The notes: generated by a model not told the origin, from the sequence alone. Positions 19,187 to 27,449 are shown, numbered from the stretch's first letter. The stretch is 64,000 nt of DNA from Prevotella sp. E13-27 (GCF_023217965.1 NZ_JALPSC010000002.1:744001-808000); one strand, 5' to 3'. Numbers and translations are program-made.

Positions 19187-19225
19187 AAATCCCCTGTTTG
19201 CTCAAGCATTCAGGGGATTTTTTTG
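19187..19225 (+). terminator. Rho-independent terminator after the tRNA cluster
   Basis: AAATCCCCTG (19188-19197) pairs with CAGGGGATTT (19211-19220), followed by a run of T. The converging smalltalk gene ends right at its edge (stop at 19226-19228), so it also marks the junction between chromosome and accessory DNA. Confidence 0.9.
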
Positions 19226-19327
19226 TTACATCATCGTCATGCAGCTCTGCACTCCGAGGCTTGTTGCTATCGCGGTAAGTATCGCCGCGAGCGTCTGCAA
19301 AATAAATTTCCACGTTTCTTTCTTCAT
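19226..19327 (-). CDS. Smalltalk protein, copy A (33 aa)
   Basis: A 33-residue protein beginning MKKETWKFILQTLAAILTAI and ending in a Cys/Met-rich tail (SCMTMM). It has one hydrophobic helix (about 8-25) and a short lipobox-like end. I recognise it as the Bacteroidales 'smalltalk' family, which is normally encoded next to histone-like HU proteins; its function is unknown. The ATG (CAT at 19325-19327) is preferred over an upstream extension of about 47 residues with no family likeness. Copy C (56387-56488) differs only in Lys3 to Asn, and copy B (27.5 kb) is cut off after about 12 codons. Confidence 0.8.
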   Translation of the reverse strand: MKKETWKFILQTLAAILTAIATSLGVQSCMTMM

Positions 19328-19654
19328 AGCTTTCAAGATTATTAGATTAAAAATTTTTAGTTTCTGTAGTTTTTTTCGACCACAGATTACACTGATTTTG
19401 TTGTCTATTACAGCGGCTAAGCCGCGATTATTTTTGATTTCACAGATTGCTTGCGCAGCTAATCGCAACTTTAGTTGCTGTAATCGAAATCAAATCCCAT
19501 CATAGTGCGCAGCTAAAATCTGTGAAATCTGTGAAATCTGTGGTGAATGAACCATTGTTTTCTAACGCTCTTTCTAACTCATCCCCCTCCCCTCGGGCGC
19601 TCGGCGCTTGCGACGCTTGGCTCGTCCAAGAATGGAAGGGGTGGGTTTTAGGTT
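19328..19654. repeat. Non-coding stretch with inverted repeats and a REP-like GC-rich block
   Basis: This gap between smalltalk and HU copy A has several direct and inverted copies of an AAATCTGTGA-like unit (for example near 19378-19390 and 19510-19545) and, at about 19579-19654, a GC-rich block (CCCCTCCCCTCGGGCGCTCG onward to GGAAGGGGTGGG). The latter recurs almost unchanged before the HU genes at 27633-27710 and 57911-57985. No gene is supported here. Confidence 0.65.
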
Positions 19655-20158
19655 TTAAGGTTCCTCTTCCACTGCCCCTGGGTTCGGCGTGTCATTGCCA
19701 CCACCGTTGCCGCTTGCGCTTCCGTCGACCAGATATCCACCCTCGAGACCTATCTTCGTGGTGAGCGTGTTGCTCTGGCGCATCACCCTTGCGGTGTAGA
19801 TGCTGTTCTTGCTCTGGTCGGCGAGGAACTTCACGCCTATGCGAGTGATGTTCTTCGAGATGTCGAAGTCTTCGGAGCTGTCCGCACCTGTGGAGCTGGC
19901 ACCGAGGTAGAGCGTGCCTATTCCGTCGAGCTTCACCTTGTAGCCCTCTGCCAGCTGCTCTGCTATGCAGTGCATCAGCTTGCGGGTCACGCCCAGCACC
20001 ACGTCGTCGGTATACACAGAGCCGTGCTTCATGATGTGGTTGGCCAGCTCATCGGTGCCCATTGTGCCGCGGTGGAGCACCTTGCCATACCACTTGCCGT
20101 AACACTTCGTCAGCTTCTCGTTTGTGTTCTGATACTTCTTAATTGTAATTGTTCCCAT
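19655..20158 (-). CDS. Histone-like HU family DNA-binding protein, copy A
   Basis: A 167-aa member of the long Bacteroidetes HU-related family. The N-terminal 120 residues carry the HU-like fold (TDELANHIMKHGSVYTDDVV, GYKVKLDGIGTLYL), followed by a Gly/Pro/Glu-rich tail. It has Lys3-Tyr9 features typical of the family start (MGTITIKKYQNTNEKL). Copies B and C are nearly identical to each other, while A is clearly diverged from both. It is likely a nucleoid or element-specific DNA-binding protein. The upstream promoter-like CAAAGGTA lies at 20351-20358 on this strand. Confidence 0.88.
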   Translation of the reverse strand: MGTITIKKYQNTNEKLTKCYGKWYGKVLHRGTMGTDELANHIMKHGSVYTDDVVLGVTRKLMHCIAEQLAEGYKVKLDGIGTLYLGASSTGADSSEDFDISKNITRIGVKFLADQSKNSIYTARVMRQSNTLTTKIGLEGGYLVDGSASGNGGGNDTPNPGAVEEEP

Positions 20159-20160
20159 AG

Positions 20161-20250
20161 TTTTTAATAGTTTAAAGGTTTAAAAGGTTTAAGTTGTTTA
20201 ATGGTTTAAAAGTTTAAGTTGTTTAAAGGTTTAAGTTGTTTAAGTAGTTT
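20161..20250. repeat. Short tandem GTTTAA repeats in the HU-A leader
   Basis: About 90 nt consist of imperfect units of GTTTAAAGG/GTTTAAGTT spaced 10-12 nt apart, between the HU-A start and its likely promoter. In RNA read from the - strand this is a run of TTAAAC-type units, with no strong hairpin. Confidence 0.7.
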
Positions 20251-20350
20251 GAGCTCTCTCGTGAGCGTTCTTCCTGATTGCTGGCGGTGTTTTTTCTAAA
20301 CGCCGCGTGCGTTCTTTCTAAACGCTCTTGTGTGTCATTCGAATGCATTG

Positions 20351-20358
20351 CAAAGGTA
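20351..20358 (-). promoter_or_regulatory. Putative -7 element of HU copy A
   Basis: Read on the - strand this is TACCTTTG, the Bacteroidetes -7 consensus. It lies 193 nt before the HU-A start, which implies a long untranslated leader. No clear -33 TTTG is visible at the right distance, so confidence is moderate. Confidence 0.5.
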
Positions 20359-20545
20359 CAACATCGCCATTGCGGTTTACGAATACTTTGCTGATTTTTT
20401 TTCGAATTTTTTTATGCATAAAAAACAGAAGTAAATAATATCCGTATAAAAGTCAACGTTCTTAGGAAAAAAGTCAACAACCTCAGGGGAGGTTGTCAAC
20501 ATTTCTCAGTTGAGCGAGTAAACTTTTTCCGTATGAATGGGGTAG

Positions 20546-20770
20546 GTTATTCACTTATTCAGTTATTCACTTTGGACATCTGTGTTTTGAGTATTTCTTG
20601 AAGCGAAAATTTTATATTATATATATTATATATAATATATATAATATAAATTAATATTTCAATATTTTTTCTCCACCATCTCTTCTCATCCACTTTCCTC
20701 ATCCCCTCCATCCCATTCGGTTTTTGAAAAACCTAAATGTCCAAAGTGAATAACTGAATAAGTGAATAAC
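20546..20770. repeat. AT-rich core between 34-bp inverted repeats of 8-bp units (locus A)
   Basis: The left arm (20546-20579) and right arm (20737-20770) are perfect reverse complements over 34 bp. The right arm reads ATGTCCAAA followed by units GTGAATAA, CTGAATAA, GTGAATAA, an 8-bp period. The core between them contains a long alternating TATA palindrome (about 20611-20655) and a pyrimidine-rich stretch. Two analogous structures occur at 28452-28683 and 61218-61385. The arrangement looks like iterons around a DNA-unwinding element, but this is inference. Confidence 0.8.
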
Positions 20771-21293
20771 TCGATTAAGTGAGAGCAATGTGAACTTGCT
20801 CAAATATTGCCAAACCGAGTAAGCAGTGAGAGCCATGAGAGCTAGCTCTCTAATGGCCGAGGCGCGTTCGAGGTCGGTGAAGTCAACGTGAGAGTTATCG
20901 ACGAAGTCAATAAGTGAATAACTCGATTACGAGGTGGTGATTCGAGAGAGAAAGTTGAGCAATAAGCTTGTGTCTCTTACGAGAACACGCTGCAAATATA
21001 CACAAAAATCTTCAAATTCGATGCCCGAAAATGCAAAATCACATAAAATGAAGCGAATTTGTTCACTTTTTCGCTCAATCGTGTACTCAATTAATGACAC
21101 ATGGGGTCTGTCCCTCTGTGCGTCTATCGGTGCTGTGACGCTAAAATGTATGAGATAACACGAAGCGTAGCGGGACGCATTTTTGTATGAGTTTGAGCCG
21201 CTATTCATTAAATAATGTGTAATTTCTTAATAAAACACTATTATCTCAGAAATTATTCGTATCTTTGTAGGCTAAAGAGAATAAAGAATTGTA
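20771..21293. other. Non-coding region upstream of the truncated methyltransferase
   Basis: About 520 nt with no supported gene. It holds further partial copies of AGTGAATAACTCGATTA (20761 and 20911 areas), a self-complementary GAGAGCTAGCTCTC (20839-20852), a - strand TAnnTTTG-like box (20993-21000) and near its end a + strand TATCTTTG (21260-21267) that belongs to the remnant gene. Confidence 0.5.
21260..21267 (+). promoter_or_regulatory. Putative -7 element of the truncated methyltransferase gene
   Basis: TATCTTTG fits the Bacteroidetes -7 box and lies 26 nt before the ATG at 21294. No good TTTG is seen at the -33 distance. Confidence 0.45.
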
Positions 21294-21467
21294 ATGGCAC
21301 AATTAGATAAATTCACAAAAGGGCGCAAGCCCGTGACGTTTGTAGACCTGTTTGCTGGTGCTGGCGGCATCAGCAAGGGATTCATGCAAGCGTATACTGA
21401 TCACAACTATTACGACTTTGTGTTGGCAAGCGACATCAATGATAATTGCGAGCTGACACACGGGTAA
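21294..21467 (+). pseudogene. Truncated DNA (cytosine-5) methyltransferase, N-terminal 57 aa
   Basis: The frame begins MAQLDKFTKGRKPVTF and contains motif I of C5 methyltransferases (FVDLFAGAGGISKGF), then the second conserved strand (VLASDINDNCELTH), where it stops abruptly (G-TAA). The PCQ catalytic loop, motif VIII and target-recognition region are absent. It is the intact 5' end of a dcm-type gene with promoter, cut by a deletion or insertion at about 21462. The neighbouring HsdR_N-type gene may be a remaining restriction partner. Confidence 0.85.
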
Positions 21468-21496
21468 GGTACAATGAGCTAAAATCGACATAACTT

Positions 21497-22648
21497 ATGA
21501 CGAGTCACGAGAAGAATCAAAATAGGTGGCGTGAGTTCTGCTATGACTTAATAGAGGCGGCAAAGGAAGACATCCTTGAAGATCCATATCAGGATATGAT
21601 AGAGCAAGGACTACGACTACTGAACTGGAGCAAACCCAAAGGAGAAATCTGCCCTAAGGAACGCATCAAGATTGGTTCGCATAATCAGCTGGAGCCAGAC
21701 ATTACGTTGAAAATTAACGAACGTCCAGTGCTCGTTATTGAGGTGAAGAGACCAAGGAATAAACTCAATGAAGACCAGATATTGCAGTTAGTATCTTACA
21801 TGCGCCAATGTCGTGTGCCATTCGGTTTGTATATTGGCGATAGGATTGCTTTGTTCTATGACGACTCTGTGAATGAGCCTACTGAGGTGTGGGGTGTAAG
21901 TCTTGATTCTGAGGCTGATGAAGGTTGGCGTTTTGTAGACTTCTTCGCACGTAGTTCGTTTAGTGAGGAACGGCTTGAAATCTTCTGCAAAGAGCGTATG
22001 AACGAAATTCACACATCGATGGGATTACGTGACATTACAGGAAAACTTGCAGAAGATGGTGGCGATGCTATTTTAAAGGAAATGGTTGAGCATTATCTTG
22101 TTGGAATGAAACGATACGATAACGGACTTGTTACAAAGTTGCTGAACCGCTACAAGTTCATTGCCCAGCCATTAGGACAAAAGGAAGATGAGGATGATAA
22201 TGCGGACATGGAGAATGAAATAGGCCAACAGTCACATTATGTCCTCGTTAAGCAGCCCCGTTCCAAGAATGGCAGCAATGGACGTGACAACACGAAGTAT
22301 TCCATTGATGGCGGCACGAACTATTTTGGCAAGAACAGAATAGTCCGTGAGATTATCATCCGCTATTTAGAACTTCATCCCAAACTAACATTTCGCCAGC
22401 TGGAGCAGATATTCCCTGACGAGATGCAAGGTTCATACGGCGTAGTCAGAAGCCTTGATGAACTGCATGAAATGGAGCATGACCGCAAAGATTTGGAGAC
22501 TCGCTATCTGATGAAGGAAGAAGAATTGTTGAAGACGGCAGACGGCGTTCGATTTGCTGTTTGTAACCAATGGGGAGCCTATAACATCCCCAATATTTTC
22601 CGTGTGATGGAGAAATGGGGTTGGAACGTAATAAAAGACAAAGAATGA
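21497..22648 (+). CDS. HsdR_N-type restriction endonuclease-like protein
   Basis: The 383-aa protein has a PD-(D/E)xK-like nuclease core of the type I restriction HsdR N-terminal kind at about residues 40-115: QLEPDITLKINERPVLVIEVKRPRNK shows the Asp and the ExK pair (VIEVKR), and LQLVSYMRQCRV follows. No helicase is attached, unlike true HsdR. The C-terminal part (about 260-383) is charged and unfamiliar. It begins 29 nt after the truncated cytosine methyltransferase, which suggests a decayed restriction-modification pair. Its stop overlaps the next small gene (ATGA). Confidence 0.8.
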   Translation: MTSHEKNQNRWREFCYDLIEAAKEDILEDPYQDMIEQGLRLLNWSKPKGEICPKERIKIGSHNQLEPDITLKINERPVLVIEVKRPRNKLNEDQILQLVSYMRQCRVPFGLYIGDRIALFYDDSVNEPTEVWGVSLDSEADEGWRFVDFFARSSFSEERLEIFCKERMNEIHTSMGLRDITGKLAEDGGDAILKEMVEHYLVGMKRYDNGLVTKLLNRYKFIAQPLGQKEDEDDNADMENEIGQQSHYVLVKQPRSKNGSNGRDNTKYSIDGGTNYFGKNRIVREIIIRYLELHPKLTFRQLEQIFPDEMQGSYGVVRSLDELHEMEHDRKDLETRYLMKEEELLKTADGVRFAVCNQWGAYNIPNIFRVMEKWGWNVIKDKE

Positions 22649-22947
22649 AGAACAAGTTTTTTAAGGATTTCGACAAATACTACATCGGAATAGAAACTGC
22701 TGATGGTAAAAAGCATTGTATTCGTGGTTGGTATCTTGACCAAAGATTTGCTCATAAGGAATGCCCCAAGGGATATAACATGTATGAATTCCGTGAAGAT
22801 GATAAAGATGAGTGGGGGTATATTGCTTTTATAGAGCCGTATGTATGGGTAAATCATTCAGGAACTTTCATCACTCGTACTAAGATTCCTTTTGGCGAGA
22901 ATGGTAATAGAAATTTCTTTGAAATCAGATACGGTCACTATTATTAG
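22645..22947 (+). CDS. Small unknown protein (100 aa) coupled to the HsdR_N gene
   Basis: The ATG at 22645 overlaps the previous stop (ATGA), the usual sign of translational coupling, and is preferred to an in-frame ATG 30 nt earlier. The protein starts MKNKFFKDFDKYYIGIE, is rich in aromatic and charged residues and has no membrane segment or recognised motif. It may be an accessory of the nuclease; no function is claimed. Confidence 0.6.
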   Translation: MKNKFFKDFDKYYIGIETADGKKHCIRGWYLDQRFAHKECPKGYNMYEFREDDKDEWGYIAFIEPYVWVNHSGTFITRTKIPFGENGNRNFFEIRYGHYY

Positions 22948-23017
22948 ATGACGATACCCTTATAAAAAACACTAACCCCGAAGTATGCGTAAGCAGGGAC
23001 AACGGGGTGTTACGCTA

Positions 23018-23025
23018 CAAAGGTA
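23018..23025 (-). promoter_or_regulatory. Possible antisense -7 box
   Basis: CAAAGGTA here reads TACCTTTG on the - strand, a perfect -7 match, but no gene follows on that strand. Transcription would run antisense to the small gene at 22645-22947. A chance match is quite possible. Confidence 0.25.
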
Positions 23026-23084
23026 GGAGGAAAAACTGAAACTTGCAAGAAAAGTGACAGAAAATTTAGAAAAATTAATGAGAA

Positions 23085-23747
23085 ATGGACTTTAAGACGA
23101 GTCAAAAGCTATATTCGGTGCCCAGAATGCGCAAATATCAGAACGCTTGCGCTGGCGACAAGCGGAAGACGATGCAATTGTATCGCTACAATCTCAGACT
23201 ATGCCAGCGGTTCTATGGTACATTGAATCTATTGGAGGTTATGTTGAGGAATGCTATTAACGAACACTATATAGCATATTACTCTGATCCTGATTGGATA
23301 GTTAACCAAGCAGACAGTGGTAAGTTGCTCGAATATAATAAGGATGAGATAAGACAGACGGAAGCAGGATATAGAAGGCGTGGTATATACAACAACGACA
23401 AAATGGTTGCTTCGCTGACGATGGGATTCTGGACAAAACTCTTTTCAAAGAAAAGATACAAGCGAGGTGGCAAGACTCTCCTGCAAATCTTCCCAAACAA
23501 ACGGAAAGGTAAAAACCAGGCAGATATCTACAAAGACCTCACCCATATCCGCGAGTTCCGCAACCGCATTGCCCACCACGAGCCGATTTGCTTCGATGGT
23601 ATTGGTAACATCAGCACTGCCTTTGCCCGTGATCATTATCAGCTGATTTGTGAGTATATTGGATATATGGGTCAGCAACCAGATAATGTAATTCAGTGGG
23701 CAGAGAAACCTGATGAGGTGTTGAATAAGATTGATAGCATCAGATGA
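23085..23747 (+). CDS. Abi-like (AbiD/AbiF type) HEPN protein
   Basis: The 220-aa protein resembles Abi_2-type abortive infection proteins: an N-terminal helical region (RYNLRLCQRFYGTLNLLEVMLRNAIN), the central SLTMGFWTKLF segment and a C-terminal HEPN RNase signature RNRIAHHEP (RxxxxH). Such proteins are associated with RNA cleavage and phage-induced cell arrest in other bacteria. It lies among restriction and nuclease genes, which fits a defence role. Toxin activity is inferred from the motif. Confidence 0.8.
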   Translation: MDFKTSQKLYSVPRMRKYQNACAGDKRKTMQLYRYNLRLCQRFYGTLNLLEVMLRNAINEHYIAYYSDPDWIVNQADSGKLLEYNKDEIRQTEAGYRRRGIYNNDKMVASLTMGFWTKLFSKKRYKRGGKTLLQIFPNKRKGKNQADIYKDLTHIREFRNRIAHHEPICFDGIGNISTAFARDHYQLICEYIGYMGQQPDNVIQWAEKPDEVLNKIDSIR

Positions 23748-23786
23748 AAAGGAATAGATTAGATACAAAGAGAATAATGATAAAGA

Positions 23787-24884
23787 ATGAGAGTTGGGAC
23801 TGACATTTCAGACTGGATAATCACGCCAATAGAGAATTATTTGAGTGGTAGAAGTCAAGATGCAGTCTTTGACCTCTATTATCAGGGACTTACTTTCCAA
23901 AATATAGCCAGAGACCATAGAGAGGATGAATTGGCTATGGCGATAAGGCCATACGTCATGGAGTATATTCTTTACCCAGAGAACAGAATTTATAGGCTTG
24001 GAAAGGCTTATATGGTGACCAGCCTAATATCCAAATCTATGGAGATATGTGACAACTGGGCTCGGATGACTGGCAGAATTAATTGGATAGAATTCATAGA
24101 TAAACATGCATCTCTCATTCATCAGGAATTATGCTATGAGAATAAATGCATGGTCATCCTATCCCATCTTTCGAGAAAGGGTTATCAAGAGGACTGGGAT
24201 AGTCTTTATGTTGTAGTAAAAAAGAAGCTAAAGGACAAGGAGGTTCGTAAAGATAGCGAGCGGCTTGAACTGTATGCTTTCTTTATGGCAGTTATTATGA
24301 TTGAGCGTAGCAAAATGACTATTCCAGATAAAAACAAACAATTGGTTTTGTTGGAGAGGAAATGGAGTGTCATTAGTTACCTGTACTCACTTGTTTTAAA
24401 CAGAATTGTCGGTACCAAATATACAAAGTATGTCCAATTGGCGGCACAAACACGTAGCAACAAGTCCAGAACAGAATATGGTCATTTGTTTCTTAAGGTT
24501 GCTGATTGGATTATTCTTCGAAGCCCTCAATACTTCGCGTCAGAGAATAAATTTAAGTTTCAGCTTGAACAACTGAGGAAGATTGTTGAAGGTGAATATA
24601 TTAATCATGAACTTGATATTATAGCAGAGACCCTGTTTCCTGAGATATTTGGGAAAAAGACTATAAAGCCGCAAACATCAGAGGAGTTGTCGTCTGAGGC
24701 GATTGTTCTTATTGATAGCATAGACGCTTCTCTACACCCTGAAGTTCATAAAAAACTATACGAGAGTTACCTCAAAGCTCACCCAGAGGAAGGGAAACCC
24801 GTTATTCAAATAAACCACAATGTAACCATGACAGGAGATCATGCGCAATATATAGAAAATTCAGATAAAGAAGATAAGGAATAA
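23787..24884 (+). CDS. Unknown helical protein with C-terminal TMTG-AQYIE tag
   Basis: A 365-aa, mostly helical and charged protein with no recognised domain. The last 25 residues are separated by a linker and contain NVTMTGDHAQYIEN, which closely matches KITMTGKNAQYIEH at the very start of the next protein. It starts 39 nt after the Abi-like gene and ends 4 nt before the next gene, so the two unknown genes and the NERD nuclease gene probably form one transcript. A role in a defence or signalling module is only suggested by context. Confidence 0.6.
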   Translation: MRVGTDISDWIITPIENYLSGRSQDAVFDLYYQGLTFQNIARDHREDELAMAIRPYVMEYILYPENRIYRLGKAYMVTSLISKSMEICDNWARMTGRINWIEFIDKHASLIHQELCYENKCMVILSHLSRKGYQEDWDSLYVVVKKKLKDKEVRKDSERLELYAFFMAVIMIERSKMTIPDKNKQLVLLERKWSVISYLYSLVLNRIVGTKYTKYVQLAAQTRSNKSRTEYGHLFLKVADWIILRSPQYFASENKFKFQLEQLRKIVEGEYINHELDIIAETLFPEIFGKKTIKPQTSEELSSEAIVLIDSIDASLHPEVHKKLYESYLKAHPEEGKPVIQINHNVTMTGDHAQYIENSDKEDKE

Positions 24885-24888
24885 CGAT

Positions 24889-25266
24889 ATGGGTAGAAAG
24901 ATAACAATGACTGGCAAGAATGCCCAGTATATAGAGCATCGTGGAGCAAATACTACTCCTGACAACGATAGGGAGATACTGATGAAGGGCGATGAAGCCG
25001 TTTATCAGGAATTCGTCACAGACAATCTCCCTGTAAAAAAGAAAGAACCTAAAAAAGTTGTTCAAGAAGAGTGTTATCAAGATAAGGTCGTAGATGCAAT
25101 TCATGAACTTACTGATGTTGTAAAGGAATCGTTGAAAGAGCCAAAGATCAATCTTCATCTTGAACTTGTCAACAAAAAGGAAACAAACATCGACAAGAAC
25201 TTTGGCCCCAACATTGAGCATAATGGTGGAACACTGACGCTGCCGGATAACAATAAAGAGCAATAA
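24889..25266 (+). CDS. Small TMTG-AQYIE tag protein (125 aa)
   Basis: The protein begins with the tag seen at the end of its neighbour (MGRKITMTGKNAQYIEH), has a lysine/glutamate-rich helical middle (about 45-85) and ends with a second short strand-like motif (NFGPNIEHNGGTLTL). The two motifs resemble short beta segments used as assembly or adaptor tags. It has no catalytic residues or membrane part. It lies 4 nt after the 365-aa gene and 28 nt before the NERD nuclease gene, consistent with an adaptor between them. Function unknown. Confidence 0.6.
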   Translation: MGRKITMTGKNAQYIEHRGANTTPDNDREILMKGDEAVYQEFVTDNLPVKKKEPKKVVQEECYQDKVVDAIHELTDVVKESLKEPKINLHLELVNKKETNIDKNFGPNIEHNGGTLTLPDNNKEQ

Positions 25267-25294
25267 AGAGTAACGGAAGTGACGTTGTTGTAAT

Positions 25295-26089
25295 ATGGAC
25301 ATATTCCTATATATAATTTTTGCCGTAGTTGTTGGAGGCGCTATCATCCTCAGATGGTGGTATAATTCTCCTAAATATAAAGGTAAGGAAGGTGAAAACA
25401 GAGTCCACAATATCCTCATGCAATTGCCAGACGATTATGTAATACTGGATGATATCGTTCTACAGACGAATAGAGGTACGACTCAAATAGATCATATCGT
25501 TGTTTCAAAATATGGCGTATTCGCCATTGAGACCAAAAACTATCGAGGCGAGATATATGGAGATGACAATCGCAAAGAGTGGACTCAGATGATCATTACT
25601 GATGTGACTTACACGAAGAAATGGTGGAAGACCTATACTTATGTCACAAAGAACCATTTCTATAATCCAGTAAAGCAGTCACTGGCGCATTCTATTGCCA
25701 TAAAGAGTCTGCTTTCAGAATGGTCAGTTTTGAAGGTCGTCCCAATAATTGTATTTACTGGTAGCGCTGTTTTGAAGGATGTTACCTCTAACTATCATGT
25801 TGTTTATGATTTCAATCTTTTGGAAACGATTCTTAGTTTCAGGACCATTTATCTGACGGACAATGATGTCCATAGAGTAGTGGATATCCTACTTCATAAC
25901 AATATCAGGGAATTCGTAGATGATAGGTCGCACGTCAACAACATCTATGCATCAAAAGCAGAGGAAAATAGTAAAGTAGCTTTGGGGATTTGTCCCCAAT
26001 GTGGTGGCAATCTCGTTATGCGTACTGGCAAGTATGGCACCTTTTATGGATGCTCCAATTATCCTAAGTGCAAGTTCACGACTCACTAA
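25295..26089 (+). CDS. Membrane-anchored NERD nuclease with topoisomerase-type zinc ribbon
   Basis: The 264-aa protein has an N-terminal membrane helix (residues 2-20), a NERD domain (about 30-145; GKEGENRVHNIL, TTQIDHIVVSKYGVFAIETKNYRGEI with the Asp and ExK residues of the nuclease fold) and a C-terminal zf-C4 topoisomerase-like ribbon (CPQCGG...FYGCSNYPKC, about 228-258). NERD proteins are predicted DNA-processing nucleases; the zinc ribbon would bind DNA. It closes the three-gene module with the TMTG tag proteins. Confidence 0.88.
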   Translation: MDIFLYIIFAVVVGGAIILRWWYNSPKYKGKEGENRVHNILMQLPDDYVILDDIVLQTNRGTTQIDHIVVSKYGVFAIETKNYRGEIYGDDNRKEWTQMIITDVTYTKKWWKTYTYVTKNHFYNPVKQSLAHSIAIKSLLSEWSVLKVVPIIVFTGSAVLKDVTSNYHVVYDFNLLETILSFRTIYLTDNDVHRVVDILLHNNIREFVDDRSHVNNIYASKAEENSKVALGICPQCGGNLVMRTGKYGTFYGCSNYPKCKFTTH

Positions 26090-26306
26090 ACGGCATGAGC
26101 CGCTATATGGAGAATAATGACGAAGAGGGATTCTTTTAGTCGCTTTGCTTAGTAAAAGCGGCAGAGCCGAGCGGGGACTGACGATGTCTGATGCTTGATG
26201 TAATATGTAATAGATAAGACGTAGCAAGATCTAGTATCGGCTCAAAAATAATACTGCGAAATGTAATTTTTAGCTCAAAATGAGCCGATAATTAAAAAAT
26301 TATCCA

Positions 26307-26314
26307 TATCTTTG
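26307..26314 (+). promoter_or_regulatory. Putative -7 element of the Fic-like gene
   Basis: TATCTTTG, 23 nt before the ATG at 26338, matches the Bacteroidetes -7 box. A matching -33 TTTG is not obvious. Confidence 0.55.
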
Positions 26315-26337
26315 CGCCGATTAAAGAACGTAAAGAT

Positions 26338-27372
26338 ATGGATATATCAAGAGAAATATTGCAGTTTCTGCATTATCATCCGCTTTCGTCGCGCGATGAA
26401 ATAGCCCGTGGTACAGCTTTCGAGGGAAGCGATGCCACTATGAAACGTCTGCTTGCTACGGCAGTGGCCAAGGGCGATGTAGTGGTGGAAGGTAAGGCGC
26501 GTGCCACAAGGTATAAGCTGTCGGACCAGGCTCATCTGCTGATGCCGCTAAATCTGGACACGTACTTTGCGCAGGATGTGGACGAGCGCGAGGTGCAGAC
26601 GTCTTTCAACTTCGACTTGATACGCTATCAGTTGCCAGCCGTGCACTTGTTTACCGACGAGGAGATGGAACACCTGAATGCGCTACAGGCGGAATTTCGC
26701 CAGCATGTGAGCGAGATGACGGAAAACGAGTATCGCAAGGAAATGGAGCGGCTGGGCATTGACCTGAGCTGGAAATCGTCGCAGATTGAGGGCAATACCT
26801 ATTCGCTGCTGGAGACGGAGCGACTGCTGCGCGAGAGCAAGACGGCCGACGGCAAGACGAAGGAGGAGGCTGTGATGCTGCTGAATCATAAGGATGCGCT
26901 ACGATTCGTGCTGGATAATCCTGACTACCTGCAGCAGTTGACGGTGAGCCATATAGAGGATATCCACCAGCTGCTGACTAAGGAGCTTTCGGTGGACAGG
27001 GGTATCCGACATCGCCGTGTGGGTATCACAGGCACCAACTATCATCCGCTGGACAACGAGTTCCAGATTCGCGAGGCTATGCATGATACCTGCGACCTGA
27101 TAAACAGCAAGGAGGACGTGTTCGAGAAGGCGCTGCTGACGCTGGTGCTTCTGTCGTATATCCAGGCTTTTTCTGACGGTAACAAGCGCACGGCTCGCAT
27201 CACCAGCAATGCCATTCTGATAGCCAACGGCTACTGTCCGTTGAGTTTCCGTTCTGTTGACTCCATCGACTACAAGAAGGCGATGCTCATCTTCTACGAG
27301 CAGAACAATCTGTATGCCTTCAAGCAGATATTCATCGACCAGTTTGACTTTGCCGTGAGAGAGTATTTTTAA
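26338..27372 (+). CDS. Fic family protein with altered catalytic motif
   Basis: The 344-aa protein has an N-terminal winged-helix-like region (about 1-65), an inhibitory-helix type motif (SSQIEGN, about 145) and a Fic core. The Fic motif reads IQAFSDGNKRTAR: the position of the catalytic His in HPFxxGNGR is Gln, while Phe, Asp-Gly-Asn and Arg are kept. Full Fic proteins transfer AMP to target proteins with that His as base. This variant may be inactive, use another chemistry or act as a regulator through its wHTH; as far as I recall it is a recurrent Fic subgroup. It has its own promoter. Confidence 0.88.
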   Translation: MDISREILQFLHYHPLSSRDEIARGTAFEGSDATMKRLLATAVAKGDVVVEGKARATRYKLSDQAHLLMPLNLDTYFAQDVDEREVQTSFNFDLIRYQLPAVHLFTDEEMEHLNALQAEFRQHVSEMTENEYRKEMERLGIDLSWKSSQIEGNTYSLLETERLLRESKTADGKTKEEAVMLLNHKDALRFVLDNPDYLQQLTVSHIEDIHQLLTKELSVDRGIRHRRVGITGTNYHPLDNEFQIREAMHDTCDLINSKEDVFEKALLTLVLLSYIQAFSDGNKRTARITSNAILIANGYCPLSFRSVDSIDYKKAMLIFYEQNNLYAFKQIFIDQFDFAVREYF

Positions 27373-27449
27373 TTGAAAACAACAAGATAATAACGATAAA
27401 GCTGACAAGGTTGTGGTTGAACGCTTGTAAGAATTATATAGAGAATAAG

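Noticed and set aside
20546..20770. Possible CRISPR-like array in the repeated 8-bp units
   Set aside because: The units are adjacent without spacers, only 8 bp long and arranged as facing inverted arms; no cas genes are present.
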